Below, in pieces: positions 1-9,178 of a stretch of 64,000 bases of DNA (position 1 is its first letter; each line of letters begins with the position of its first letter). Where the stretch lies: the NCBI GenBank assembly GCA_023362775.1, contig JALMGJ010000004.1, forward strand, positions 85,081,298 to 85,145,297, in the 5' to 3' direction. The DNA is from Charina bottae. Taxonomy: Eukaryota; Chordata; Lepidosauria; Squamata; Charinaidae. The translations under genes and the position numbers were made by a program. The notes under the pieces were generated by a model. The model had not been told where the DNA came from. It did no database searches and saw only the letters and a program-made list of their open reading frames with translations.

Positions 1-35
1 CCCAACTCCCTGTGGAACCCTACTGGGTCCATCAG

Positions 36-989
36 TCACCGGGGGCAGACCAATTGAATAGGTCCCGCCTCCCTGCGGAGGGGGGCGGCATAGGAAAATC
101 TCATGGTCACCAGGGCGTGATCTGACCGTGACAATGGGGAAAGATGTAGTTCCCCCCTCAGATCACTTCGCCACTGCTCCGACAAGAAAATTAAATCCGG
201 GGTGAGGCCACTATCTTGAGTCGGGTCCTGGATAATCTGAGACAGGCCCATGGTCGCCATGGTGGCCATGAACTCCTGAGCCGCTTCTGAGGCCTGTCCC
301 AAGGAGGGCAGATTGAAGTCCCCCAGGACCAAAAGCCTGGGGAACTCAACCGCCACCCCCGAGATGGCCTCCAGCAGCTCAGGCAGGGAGGTTGCCATGC
401 AGCAGGGAGGCTGGTACAATAGCAACACTCCCAAATGTTCACAAGAACCCAACTTGAATAACAAGGTCTCACACCCGGTAACTTGTGAAGGAGGTCCCCT
501 GACGGCCACTAGAGATTCCCTGATGACAACAGCCACTCCTCCTCCCCTGCCCCGAGGTCTCAGCTGGTGCCAAACCCAAAACCCAGCCGGGCATATTTCA
601 GAGAGAGGAACACCTCCCTCCGGGCTCAGCCAGGTTTCAGTAATACATGCCAGGTCTGCCCCCTCCTCTAAAATCAGATCGTGAATGAGGGGGACCTTGT
701 TATTTATTGACCTGGCATTGCATAGCAGCAGCCAGAAATCGGGACAACAACGCGTCTGCTGACCAGGGCCTAGGTATGAGTGTGGAGGGCCAGAACACGC
801 CACCGGTAATAAGCACTGGGGGCGTCTTCCCCCACGATGGCCCGCCCTCCAACTCCTTTCATAATATCCCCTGCCCATCACCACTTCAATGGCCTGTCCT
901 GCCCTGTAGCCCCCAGAGTGTCCAAGTCCATTAGCCTCCACTCCTGGACTCACAAATACTCCAGATGATAATAGGCATCCCTCCATCAT
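36..989 (-). CDS. LINE AP-type endonuclease domain (L2/CR1-like ORF2 N-terminus)
   Basis: This 317-residue frame encodes the apurinic-type endonuclease that nicks target DNA to prime reverse transcription of non-LTR retrotransposons. After about 85 poorly conserved residues, the domain begins at LLLCNARSINNK (metal-binding Asn), followed by ACITETWL (catalytic Glu), a GRGGGVAVV strand, LLVLGDFNLP (Asp/Asn pair), a PDLIFL strand and SRSDHALV (the terminal Asp-His pair). All expected catalytic positions are therefore present. The frame stops just after the domain, whereas a working ORF2 would read on into reverse transcriptase, so a stop or frameshift has probably broken it near position 33. 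The start chosen is the first Met of the open frame and is uncertain; the true ORF2 start may lie inside. Confidence 0.75.
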   Translation of the reverse strand: MMEGCLLSSGVFVSPGVEANGLGHSGGYRAGQAIEVVMGRGYYERSWRAGHRGGRRPQCLLPVACSGPPHSYLGPGQQTRCCPDFWLLLCNARSINNKVPLIHDLILEEGADLACITETWLSPEGGVPLSEICPAGFWVWHQLRPRGRGGGVAVVIRESLVAVRGPPSQVTGCETLLFKLGSCEHLGVLLLYQPPCCMATSLPELLEAISGVAVEFPRLLVLGDFNLPSLGQASEAAQEFMATMATMGLSQIIQDPTQDSGLTPDLIFLSEQWRSDLRGELHLSPLSRSDHALVTMRFSYAAPLRREAGPIQLVCPR

Positions 990-1322
990 TCACCACTCAT
1001 TCTTACCCAAACAATATAAGTGATGAGGAGCCCCCCAGTGTACCAGCTCAGGCTCTCGACACTGGAGGGGCCTAATCACCACTCACCCATTCATTCACTC
1101 ATTCATTCCCTGCGCCCCCCAGACTTCTCTCACTAGTCAAGAGGGGCACTCCATACACTACTTCTCACCCCCCTGACTCTCACTCAGGGAAGAAGTGTTC
1201 TAACTCTCTTCACACATACTCATACCTTCTCTCACATCTCTCACACCTGAGAGGGGATAGCAGTCACTCCAGAGGGATACCAATAGCTTATCATATATTA
1301 GGGCGGTCAGAAGGGGGATGGC

Positions 1323-1844
1323 TCACTTCTTCGATAGCCTCTGCCCTGGTGGTCTGTAGCCCATGCAACGTTGGAAATGGGTATTATATTCCAATCCGTT
1401 GCCCAAAAATGTCTTAATATTATCGTGCCGGCAGGCCAGTTCTTTATAGCCTATCAGGCACTGGGTCAGTCCAATTAACCAGGACCTGCCCCACTTCCAA
1501 AGTCTCATGCCGAAATACTGGGGTAGTGAGACCAGTCCAGTTACAGGCGTCTTCTCCCGGCATCTTTTAATCTGCCTGAAACCCTGCGTCGCCGAAAAAG
1601 CTCCAGAACCACCGCCAGAATGACTCCTCTCCTTGGTTCTACATGAAAGGCTGAGAAGCGATCTCCCAACAGCGGCAGCGGCAGCAGCTGCAGCATCCAC
1701 CCCCACACCAGCAGTCCCAGCTGGAGCTCCATTCCAATCATTCCCAGCTTGTTCGGCGTGGGGAGGGGGGCACGCCGACTCCGGCAACACCAGTTCTTCT
1801 ATCTGGAGCTCCAACTTCATCTGGGGGCTCCCGCAGCAGCCCAC
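1323..1844 (-). CDS. Possible ORF1 or leader-encoded frame of the L2-like LINE
   Basis: A 173-residue open frame lies upstream of the endonuclease frame on the same strand, in the position where CR1/L2 elements may carry ORF1. It contains an alanine run (near residues 51-58) encoded by GCTGCTGC-type repeats, and ends in a basic stretch. I see no zinc knuckle, esterase motif or coiled coil, so I cannot call it a known ORF1 type. It may simply be an open stretch of GC-rich 5' leader. Confidence 0.3.
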   Translation of the reverse strand: MGCCGSPQMKLELQIEELVLPESACPPPHAEQAGNDWNGAPAGTAGVGVDAAAAAAAAVGRSLLSLSCRTKERSHSGGGSGAFSATQGFRQIKRCREKTPVTGLVSLPQYFGMRLWKWGRSWLIGLTQCLIGYKELACRHDNIKTFLGNGLEYNTHFQRCMGYRPPGQRLSKK

Positions 1845-2160
1845 GCCGCCCCAGCCACTCCAAACTCAGCTCTCAGCTCTCCCACAACCTGGCAGCAGCA
1901 GCTCAGCAGCTCAGCAGCTTGACAGCTTGGCAGCTCTCCGTCGTTAAATCTTCCGATGGGGCACGCTATCCTCCAACACTCCAATGCTCATGCAGGGGGG
2001 CTCCATCCACACCCAGCTTTCCTGGTATGTGTATATACCCCCAAAAAACCTTCACAGCTGGGTGGGAAGATCACAAAGTTCTTTAAAGTATCTAAAACAT
2101 TGAGTTTTAGAGCTCATCCCCCTTAGAGCGGCGAACGGCATTCGGTCACGGTCACCAAGT

Positions 2161-2597
2161 AGACAAATAAACGAAAATTTATGCACAGTTATAAATTTGG
2201 TGGAATATGCACACATTCATAATGAAAAACCAATAATGTTATTATTTCTAGATGCAGAAAAAGCCTTTGACAACGTCAAATGGGATTTTTTAATCAAAAC
2301 ATTAGAACACAGGAACTTTGGAGATAAATTAATAAAGGCAATACAAGCTATATATAGAACACAAAAAGCCAAAATCATAATTAATGAAGAAGAAACACAA
2401 GATTGTAACATAGAAAAAGGCACCCGTCAAGGATGTCCGTTATCTCCACTATTATTTATACTAGTATTGGAATGTCTATTGGAAGAAATTAGAAAAGATG
2501 AAAACTTAAAAGGAATTAAAATTAAAAAAGAAACGTACAAATTAAAAGCGTTTGCAGATGATTTGGTTATAACACTGCAAAATCCCATAGACTCAAT
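2161..2597 (+). pseudogene. L1 ORF2 reverse transcriptase, N-terminal piece
   Basis: The frame reads through RT motif A (LLFLDAEKAFDNV, catalytic Asp present), motif B (GTRQGCPLSPLLFIL) and motif C (LKAFADDLVI, the FADD form typical of L1). Residues before the first Met (RQINENLCTV, from 2161) also match the L1 stretch upstream of motif A, so the real frame is open further 5' than the Met at 2197. Coding continues for only a few residues past FADD before the BovB insertion interrupts it at 2598. Everything read from 2598 on in this frame is antisense BovB, not L1. Confidence 0.85.
2587..2597 (+). repeat. Target-site duplication, left copy (BovB insertion)
   Basis: ATAGACTCAAT occurs here and again at 5797-5807, immediately flanking the BovB copy. 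It is an exact 11 bp match and defines both element ends. Confidence 0.9.
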
Positions 2598-2606
2598 TTT
2601 TGTTGT

Positions 2607-5600
2607 TCAGTCATTTAGTCGTGTCCGACTCTTCGTGACCTCATGGACCATAGCACACCAGGCCTTCCTGTCCTCCACTGTCTCTCGGAGTTTACTCAAA
2701 TTCATGTTCATTACATCGGTGATGCTATCTAACCATCTCATCCTCTGCCGTCCCCTTCTCCTTTTGCCTTCAGTCTTTCCCAGAATCAGGGTCTTTTCCA
2801 GTGAGTCCTCTCTTCGCATTAGGTGGCCAAAGTATTTGAGCTTCAGCTTCAGCATCTGTCCTTCCAATGAGCAGTCAGGGTTGATTTCCTTTAGGTTTGA
2901 CTGGTTTGACCTCCTTGGAGTCCAAGGGACTCTCAAGAGTCTTCTCCAGCACCACAGTTCGAAAGCATCAATTCTTCGGCGCTCAGCCTTCCTTATGGTC
3001 CAACTCTCACAGCCATACATTACTACTGGAAAAACCATAGCTTTAACTATACGGACCTTTGTCAGCAAGGTGATGTTTCTGCTTTTTAATATGCTGTCTA
3101 GGTTTTCCATAGCTTTTCTCCCAAGGAGCAAGCGTCTTTTAATTTCATGGCTGCAGTCACCGTCTGCGGTGATCTTGGAGCCCAAGAAAATAAAATCTGT
3201 CACTGCTTCCATTTCTTCCCCTTCTATTTGCCAGGAAGTGATGGGACCAGATGCCATGATCTGGGTTTTTTTAATGTTGAGTTTCAAGCCAGCTTTTGCA
3301 CTCTCCTTTTTCACCCTCATCAAGAGGCTCTTTAGTTCCTCTTCACTTTCGGCCATTAGGGTGGTATCGTCTGCATATCTGAGGTTGTTGATATTTCTCC
3401 CGGCAATCTTAACTCCGGCTTGTGATTCATCCAGCCCGGCATTTCTCATGATGCACTCTGCATATAAGTTAAATAAGCAGGGTGATAATATACAGCCTTG
3501 TCGTACTCCTTTCCCAATTTTGAACCAGTCGGTTGTTTCATGTCCGGTTCTAACTGTTGCTTCTTGACCCGCATACAGGTTTCTCAGGAGACAGGTAAGG
3601 TGGTCTGGTACTCCCATCTCTTTAAGACTTTGCCACAGTTTGTTGTGATCCACACAATCAAAGGCTTTAGCGTAGTAAATGAAGCAGAAGTAGATGTTTT
3701 TCTGGAACTCTCTTGCTTTTTCCATGATCCAGCGAATGTTGGCAATCTGATCTCTGGTTCCTCTGCCTCTTCGAAACCCAGCTTGCACTTCTGGTAGTTC
3801 TCGGTTCACATGCTGCTGAAGCCTAGCTTGTAGGATTTTGAGCATAACCTTGCTAGCATGTGAAATGAGCGCAATTGTACGGTAGTTTGAACATTCTTTG
3901 GCATTGCCTTTCTTTGGAATTGGAACGTAAACTGACCTTTTCCAATCCTGTGGCCACTGTTGAGTTTTCCAAATTTGTTGGCATATTGAGTGCAGCACTT
4001 TAACAGCATCATCTTTTAGGATTTTAAATAGCTCAGCTGGGATACTGTCTTCTCCGCTAGCGTTGTTGTTAGTAATGCTTCCTAAGGCCCACTTGACTTC
4101 ACTCTCTAGGATGTCCGGCTCAAGGTCAGTGACCACACCATCGTATTTATCAGGGATATTAAGATCTTTCTTGTATAGTTCTTCTGTGTATTCTTGCCAC
4201 CTTTTCTTAATCTCTTCTGCTTCTGTTAGGTCCCTGCCTTTTTTGTCCTTTATCATGCCCATCTTTGCACAAAACGTTCCCTTGATATCTCCAATTTTCT
4301 TGAAGAGATCTCTAGTCTTCCCCATTCTATTGCTTTCCTCAATTTCTTTGCATTGTTCATTTAAGAAGGCCTTCTTATCTCTCCTTGCTATTCTCTGGAA
4401 ATCTGCATTCAGTTGTTTATATCTTTCCCTTTCTCCCTTGACTTTTGCTTCCCTTCTTTCCTCAGCTATTTGTAAAGCCTCATCAGTCAGCCACTTTGCT
4501 TTCTTGCATTTCTTTTTCTTTGGGATGGTTTTAGTTGCTGCCTCCTGTACAATGTTACGAACCTCCATCCATAGTTCTTCAGGCACTCTGTCTACCAGGT
4601 CTAATCCTTTAAATCTATTCCTCACCTCCACTGTATATTCATAAGGGATATGATTTAGGTCATACCTGATTGGTCTAGTGGTTTTCTCTACGTTCTTCAA
4701 TTTGAGCCTAAATTTTGCGATAAGAAGCTCATGATCTGAGCCACAGTCAGCTCCAGGTCTTGTTTTTGCTGATTGTATAGAGCTTCTCCATCTTTGGATG
4801 CAAAGTATATAATCAATCTGATTTCGGTATTGACCATCTGGTGATGTCCATGTGTAGAGTCGTCTCTTGTGTTGTTGGAAAAGAGTGTTTGCTATGACCA
4901 GCGTGTTCTCTTGACAAAACTCTATTAGCCTTTGCCCTGCCTCATTTTGTACTCCGAGGCCGAACTTGCCTGTTATTCCAGGTATTTTTTGACTTCCTAC
5001 TTTAGCATTCCAGTCCCCTATGATGAAAAGGACATCTTTTTTTGGTGTTAGTTCTAGAAGGTGTTGTAGGTCTTCATAGAACCGGTCAACTTCAGCTTCT
5101 TCGGCATCAGTGGTTGGGGCATAGACTTGGATCACTGTGATGTTGAATGGTTTGCCTTGGATTCGAACTGAGATCATTCTGTGGTTTTTGAGGTTGTACC
5201 CCAGTACTGCCTTTCCCACTCTTTTATTGACTATGAGAGCTACTCCATTTCTTCTAAGGGATTCTTGCCCACAGTAGTATATATAATGGTCTCCTGAATT
5301 AAATTTGCCCATTCCTGTCCATTTTAGTTCATTGATTCCCAAGATGTCGATGTTCAATCTTGTCATCTCATGTTTGACCACATCCAGCTTACCTTGATTC
5401 ATAGATCTTACATTCCAGGTTCCTATGCAATATTGTTCTTTACAGCATCGGACTTTCCTTCCACTTCCAGACACATCCACAACTGAGCGTCCTTTCGGCT
5501 TTGGCCCAGCCGCTTTACTCTTTCTGGAGCTACTCAGAATTGCCCTCCGCTCTTCCCCAGTAGCATTTTGGACACCTTCCGACCTGAGGGGCTCATCTTC

Positions 5601-5696
5601 TGGCGTCATATCTTTTAGCCTTTTGATACTGTCCATGGGTTTTCTTGGCAAGGATACTGGAGTGGTTTGCCATTCCCTCCTCCAGTTTTGGACCAC
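2607..5696 (-). CDS. BovB ORF2: endonuclease-reverse transcriptase, motif A Asp replaced by Tyr
   Basis: This 1029-residue frame encodes the polyprotein that nicks target DNA and copies element RNA into it. The AP endonuclease begins near residue 90 (GTWNVRSMN) and shows INELKW (Glu), FIIGDWNAKVG near 225-234, NQIDYIL near 292-298 and GSDHELL near 319-325. The reverse transcriptase shows motif A near 670-680, GVRQGCILSP (motif B) near 730-739 and NLRYADDTT (motif C) near 771-779. The C-terminal part ends in KRRRGRQRMRWLD and a VTKSRT tail. In motif A the residue that should be the first catalytic Asp is Tyr674 (codon TAC, plus-strand 3675-3677), so polymerase activity is probably lost although the frame is open. 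The first Met gives about 85 residues ahead of the endonuclease; a downstream start is possible. Confidence 0.95.
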   Translation of the reverse strand: MVQNWRREWQTTPVSLPRKPMDSIKRLKDMTPEDEPLRSEGVQNATGEERRAILSSSRKSKAAGPKPKGRSVVDVSGSGRKVRCCKEQYCIGTWNVRSMNQGKLDVVKHEMTRLNIDILGINELKWTGMGKFNSGDHYIYYCGQESLRRNGVALIVNKRVGKAVLGYNLKNHRMISVRIQGKPFNITVIQVYAPTTDAEEAEVDRFYEDLQHLLELTPKKDVLFIIGDWNAKVGSQKIPGITGKFGLGVQNEAGQRLIEFCQENTLVIANTLFQQHKRRLYTWTSPDGQYRNQIDYILCIQRWRSSIQSAKTRPGADCGSDHELLIAKFRLKLKNVEKTTRPIRYDLNHIPYEYTVEVRNRFKGLDLVDRVPEELWMEVRNIVQEAATKTIPKKKKCKKAKWLTDEALQIAEERREAKVKGERERYKQLNADFQRIARRDKKAFLNEQCKEIEESNRMGKTRDLFKKIGDIKGTFCAKMGMIKDKKGRDLTEAEEIKKRWQEYTEELYKKDLNIPDKYDGVVTDLEPDILESEVKWALGSITNNNASGEDSIPAELFKILKDDAVKVLHSICQQIWKTQQWPQDWKRSVYVPIPKKGNAKECSNYRTIALISHASKVMLKILQARLQQHVNRELPEVQAGFRRGRGTRDQIANIRWIMEKAREFQKNIYFCFIYYAKAFDCVDHNKLWQSLKEMGVPDHLTCLLRNLYAGQEATVRTGHETTDWFKIGKGVRQGCILSPCLFNLYAECIMRNAGLDESQAGVKIAGRNINNLRYADDTTLMAESEEELKSLLMRVKKESAKAGLKLNIKKTQIMASGPITSWQIEGEEMEAVTDFIFLGSKITADGDCSHEIKRRLLLGRKAMENLDSILKSRNITLLTKVRIVKAMVFPVVMYGCESWTIRKAERRRIDAFELWCWRRLLRVPWTPRRSNQSNLKEINPDCSLEGQMLKLKLKYFGHLMRREDSLEKTLILGKTEGKRRRGRQRMRWLDSITDVMNMNLSKLRETVEDRKAWCAMVHEVTKSRTRLND

Positions 5697-5796
5697 GTTT
5701 TGTCAGAACTCTCCATCATGACCTGTTCTTCTTGACCTGACTTCATTGAGTTACGCAAGCCCCTTCGCCACGACAAGGCAGTGATCCATGAAGGGG
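5697..5796 (-). other. BovB 5' untranslated leader
   Basis: The 100 bp between the element's 5' boundary and the first ORF2 Met holds a GATCACTGCCTTGTCGTGGC-type BovB leader. A 63-residue frame (5806-5615) overlaps the ORF2 start in another phase, but its Met lies in the flanking target-site duplication, so I do not call it ORF1. Confidence 0.6.
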
Positions 5797-5807
5797 ATAG
5801 ACTCAAT
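5797..5807 (+). repeat. Target-site duplication, right copy (BovB insertion)
   Basis: ATAGACTCAAT is the exact partner of the copy at 2587-2597. L1 coding sequence resumes from here. Confidence 0.9.
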
Positions 5808-7431
5808 AGATAATTTAAATAAAAAAAAATACAAGAATATGGCGAAGTAGCAGGATTTAAAATAAATAAACAAAAAACTAAAATGATAAATTTAAATATG
5901 ACAAAGAAAGATAGAATCGAATTAGAACAAAAAACAGGATTTCAAAATGTAAAACAAATAAAATACCTGGGAATACGGATAACTTCGAAAAATATTGATT
6001 TATTTAAAAACAATTATAATACAACATGGATGGAAATTAAAAAAGATTTAGAAAAATGGAAATCGTTACAATTATCTCTATTGGGAAGAATAGCTACTGT
6101 TAAAATGAATATATTACCAAGAATTTTATATCTGTTCGAAACGATACCAATTATAATAACAGATCAAACATTTCAAAAATGGCAAAAAGATTTAGCAAAA
6201 TTTATATGGCAAGGGAAAAAAACCAGAATAAAACTAAAATATTTACAAGATGCAAAAGAAAGAGGAGGATTGGGATTGCCAGACCTAAAATTATACTACG
6301 AAACTTGTGGATTAGTATGGCTAAAAGACTGGATAACATTGGAAAATACGAAATTACTAAATTTAGAAGGGCATGATATTCAATTCGGTTGGCATGGTTA
6401 TATGTGGTATAACAAAAGTAAAATTAATAAGGCATTTAGTAATCATATTATAAGGAAATCATTATTAAAAATATGGAACAAATACAAAAATTCTTTATTA
6501 CCAATTATACCATTGTGGACTTCGCCTCAGGAGGCATTTGCCAGGCAGGAAAATCGAAGTGACAATAAATGGTTGAGATACCAAAATTTATTAAAATTTA
6601 ATGAACAGAATTATGAATTTAAGACAAGAGAAGAATTGGAAAAAGAGGGTTCCATATGTCAATGGTTTACATATTTCCAAATAAAAGAACAATTTAAATT
6701 AGACAAAAAATGTTTAAATTTGAGAAAAGAGGAAATAGATGGGATAATATATTATGGAACGAAAACGATCATTTGATTTCCAAATTATATAAAAAACTAT
6801 TAGAAATAAAAACTAATGACATAAAAATAAAAAATTATATGACAAAATGGGAAGAAAATTTAAGGCATGAAATTAACTATGAAGATTGGCAAAATATATG
6901 GACAAAAATATTAAATTTACATTGAGCAATAATCTAAAAGAAAATATATACAAAATGATGTTTAGGTGGTACATGTCTCCTGAGAAGTTGTTCAAAATGA
7001 AGCATATTAATTCAAATCTATGTTGGAAATGCAAAACAAGAGTTGGTTCAATGTATCATGTGTGGTGGGCATGTAAGAAAACAAAAAAATATTGGGATAA
7101 AATACATCTCTGTATCTGTAAAATTTTGGAAACAAATATGGAAAAAAACCCAGAAATCTACCTACTGGGATTAATGGAAAATAAGATGAACAATAACAGC
7201 AAAAAACTATTATTATATCTAACAACAGCAGCAAGAATTATTTTTGCACAATACTGGAAACAAGAAGGTACTCCAACAATAGAAGAATGGATCATAAAAC
7301 TATTGGAAATCACTCAAATGGACAGACTAACAAATTTAATGAAAGATGAAGAATTGGAGGACTATGAATTGATATGGAACCCCTTTTTAAAATATATACA
7401 AAAGGAATACATGATCAAATTAAGCATATAA
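5797..7431 (+). pseudogene. L1 ORF2 C-terminal part, frameshifted
   Basis: The L1 frame resumes with residues matching the stretch after FADD, then shifts phase in an A-run near 5818-5830, reads IQEYGEVAGFKINKQKT, and continues through 5883-6776 (IKYLGIRIT; PRILYLFETIP; FIWQGKK; IPLWTSPQEAF). A second shift near 6735-6775 moves coding to the frame of 6710-6925 and a third to 6886-7431. The last part carries the L1 C-terminal cysteine motif CWKC...HVWWAC and ends with the usual acidic tail before a stop at 7429-7431. At least three frameshifts make this copy non-functional. Most substitutions leave the protein clearly readable, so decay is moderate. Confidence 0.85.
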
Positions 7432-7846
7432 AATTATAAGTGAAAGAAGAAATAAGAGAAAAGTAAATGTATTAGAATAACTAGAATGAATAAGATATTG
7501 AAATTTATGAAATATAATGAAATAATTATAAAAATGAATCACGAATTTTGGAAAAAAAGAAAAAGGGGGGGAAAGGAATAAGAAAAGCTATGTAAATAAA
7601 TATGAAACAAAAAAATTTTTCATGAAGAAAACTGGAAGTATTTTAAAAGTCTATAATATATGTTGTCATTTATTCTTTCAATTTTTTTTTAATTTCTTTC
7701 TGACTTTCTTTCTTTTTACTTTTTATTGTCCTTTTTTGTATGTAAAGATGTTTGAAATGTAAATATGTTGTACACATTGCAAGTATATATATATAATTGT
7801 TTATATGTGTTTAATATATATTGTAAATAATAAAATTAAAAAAAAA
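7432..7846 (+). other. L1 3' UTR and A-rich tail
   Basis: AT-rich, with a run of G (near 7565-7575), a pyrimidine-rich tract and a terminal AATAAAATTAAAAAAAAA-like tail. The same layout recurs in the other L1 3' ends in this window (21335-21545, 28020-28318 and 28798-29090). Confidence 0.7.
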
Positions 7847-8430
7847 TATATCCCAGTTGTGACAATGAGATTAGAGACATTGCTGAGGAGGCAAAAGAGG
7901 ATTCACAGAAAGTGTTAGCATATCTATGTTCCTGTGGTGCAGGAGTCATTAGCAACAGAGCAATGAATTAAGCTATCTTTCAAAAAAACCATAAAGAACA
8001 AAGACAGAAAGGAGTGATTTTAAAAAGAATATGAATTTCAGAAAGAGAAGGGAATAATTATAAGACAGAGAAAACTTAGCAAAAGGAATTGAACAAGTTC
8101 ATTGAACAAAGAACAACTCTTCAGAATTTGTACAAAATTTCAAACAACATTGGAGGTTTCTCTCTTGAAATGTAGAATCTTTCCTTTTTTCAGTGTATGT
8201 GCTGCAGAGGAGCACCCACATTATAGAAACACCAATATAGCTTTGATATTTGCCTGTATATGAGGATTCCAGACTCAGTCAATCTCATACTGGTCCTTTG
8301 GGTTTTTAGTTCAGGCAGGATGACTCAAAATGTTGGCTGAAGGAACTGGTATTGTATGCTGGTATGCTGCATGGGAATGTTACATGCTGGTAGTCTTCTC
8401 TGCAATTTCAGTAGTCATTTTAAGTTCTCA
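7847..8430. other. No gene or repeat recognised
   Basis: AT-rich single-copy-looking DNA. No long frame and no repeat family I recognise. Confidence 0.5.
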
Positions 8431-8693
8431 TAATTATGTAAGCCACAATAGCAGGCCATTCAAACCCCAGGAAGAGGCTAGTTTATATAGCCTGCTGATG
8501 ACCCTGTAGACCCTTCCATGTGATTGGCTCCCGCCCGCAAACCCCACCCTCCAGTGCTTGTGATTGGCTCCCGCCTGCAAACTCCGGGCCCCGGTCCACG
8601 GAAATCCCAGAAACCCTGCCCCCCACCCTCCTGGTCCCCGGTTATAAATATTCAAATGGCCCTTGGCAGAAAAAAGGTTCCCCACCCCTGCTG
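8430..8693 (-). mobile_element. hAT-type non-autonomous DNA transposon relic
   Basis: The right edge (about 8671-8693), read on the minus strand, begins CAGGGGTGGGGAACC, a typical hAT terminal inverted repeat, followed by the CTGCCAAGGGCCATTT wording seen in reptile hAT elements. No matching left terminus is visible, so the copy is truncated. It includes a GC-rich segment with a 40 bp direct repeat (8521 and 8561) of TGATTGGCTCCCGCC, which contains an inverted CCAAT box. The 88-97 residue frames here are incidental. Confidence 0.55.
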
Positions 8694-9024
8694 TAGACAC
8701 TTAACCAGTATTGATATAAATGAAAAGAATAAGAATGAAGCAATTGTAAGTATCCCAACAAAGTATCAAAAAGACTTCAATAGTGCTCATGTAGAAAATT
8801 TTCAAAACAGTACCTAGGAAATTAACAATGTACAGTATTTTACCCAGGTGCACTCTGTCACAGGCATGCTTAGGAGGTACCCCTACATGGATCATTACAC
8901 TGTAGAGGGAATGCTATACTATTGTGGTATATGCTCCCAGAAGGGTCATACTTGACCTCTGCTGTTCCCAGGAAGCTTGTTGGATACTTTGAACCTGAGG
9001 AACTTGTTTTCTGGCATTGTGTTC
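8694..9024. other. No gene or repeat recognised
   Basis: Ordinary AT-rich sequence between the hAT relic and the SINE pair. Confidence 0.4.
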
Positions 9025-9162
9025 ACATTATAAAAAGGTAAAGGTTCCCCCCACACATTTGTGCAGTCGTGTCCGACTCTAGGGGCCGGTGCTCATCTCC
9101 GTTTGTTAGCCGAAGAGCCAGCGTTGTCCGAAGACGCTTCCACGGTCATGTGGAACATTATA
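9025..9162 (-). mobile_element. Sauria-type SINE, 3' part, minus strand
   Basis: The 3' half of a Sauria SINE (9033-9154) lies on the minus strand, ending in the AGAGTCGGACACGACT tail shared with BovB and a GGTAAAGG/CCTTTACC terminus. It is flanked by an 8 bp duplication, ACATTATA (9025-9032 and 9155-9162), which shows a separate 5'-truncated insertion. No Pol III boxes remain. Confidence 0.85.
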
Positions 9163-9178
9163 CCAGGTGTGAATATGC

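Larger units (their letters stand above)
1..2160 (-). mobile_element. L2/CR1-superfamily LINE, 5' part, cut by left window edge
   Basis: Reading on the minus strand, this block runs from a GC-rich 5' leader (about 2160 to 1850) through a small open frame (1844-1323) to an AP-endonuclease frame (989-36), the order of a CR1/L2-type LINE. The leader keeps GCTGCT/AGCTGCTG runs and is unusually GC-rich for this window. The reverse transcriptase would lie left of position 1. Its 5' side abuts L1 coding sequence at about 2160, so it either inserted into that L1 or marks the point where the L1 is truncated; only one flank is visible. Assignment to L2 rather than CR1 proper rests on the endonuclease wording and is an inference. 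Confidence 0.75.
2598..5796 (-). mobile_element. Full-length RTE-BovB LINE
   Basis: The 3199 bp element lies on the minus strand between exact 11 bp duplications. Its 3' end (at 2598) is the typical BovB tail, containing AGAGTCGGACACGACT then a short TTGTTGTT-type end. Its 5' end (near 5796) carries the short untranslated leader. Length is that expected for a complete BovB. It sits inside L1 ORF2, so it is younger than that L1. The single ORF is uninterrupted, unlike the other BovB copies in the window, but see the coding entry for a substituted catalytic residue. Confidence 0.95.
2161..7846 (+). mobile_element. L1 LINE, 5'-truncated, split by nested BovB
   Basis: L1 ORF2 sequence runs from 2161 to 2597 and resumes at 5797 after the 3.2 kb minus-strand BovB. 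The two parts join in the middle of the reverse-transcriptase domain. The 3' UTR (7432-7846) is AT-rich with a T/C-rich tract near 7680-7740 and ends in an AATAATAAAATTAAAA-type A-rich tail. The 5' end at 2161 abuts the L2-like element, so the L1 is either 5'-truncated there or its 5' part lies beyond the left edge. No target-site duplication is assignable. Confidence 0.85.

Noticed and set aside
2598..3567. Long plus-strand frame continuing from the L1 into 2598-3567
   Set aside because: From 2598 it is antisense BovB; the open frame is a coincidence of the insertion.
8434..8700. CpG-island promoter of a host gene
   Set aside because: The GC-rich text lies in a hAT relic and no exon or splice site follows.
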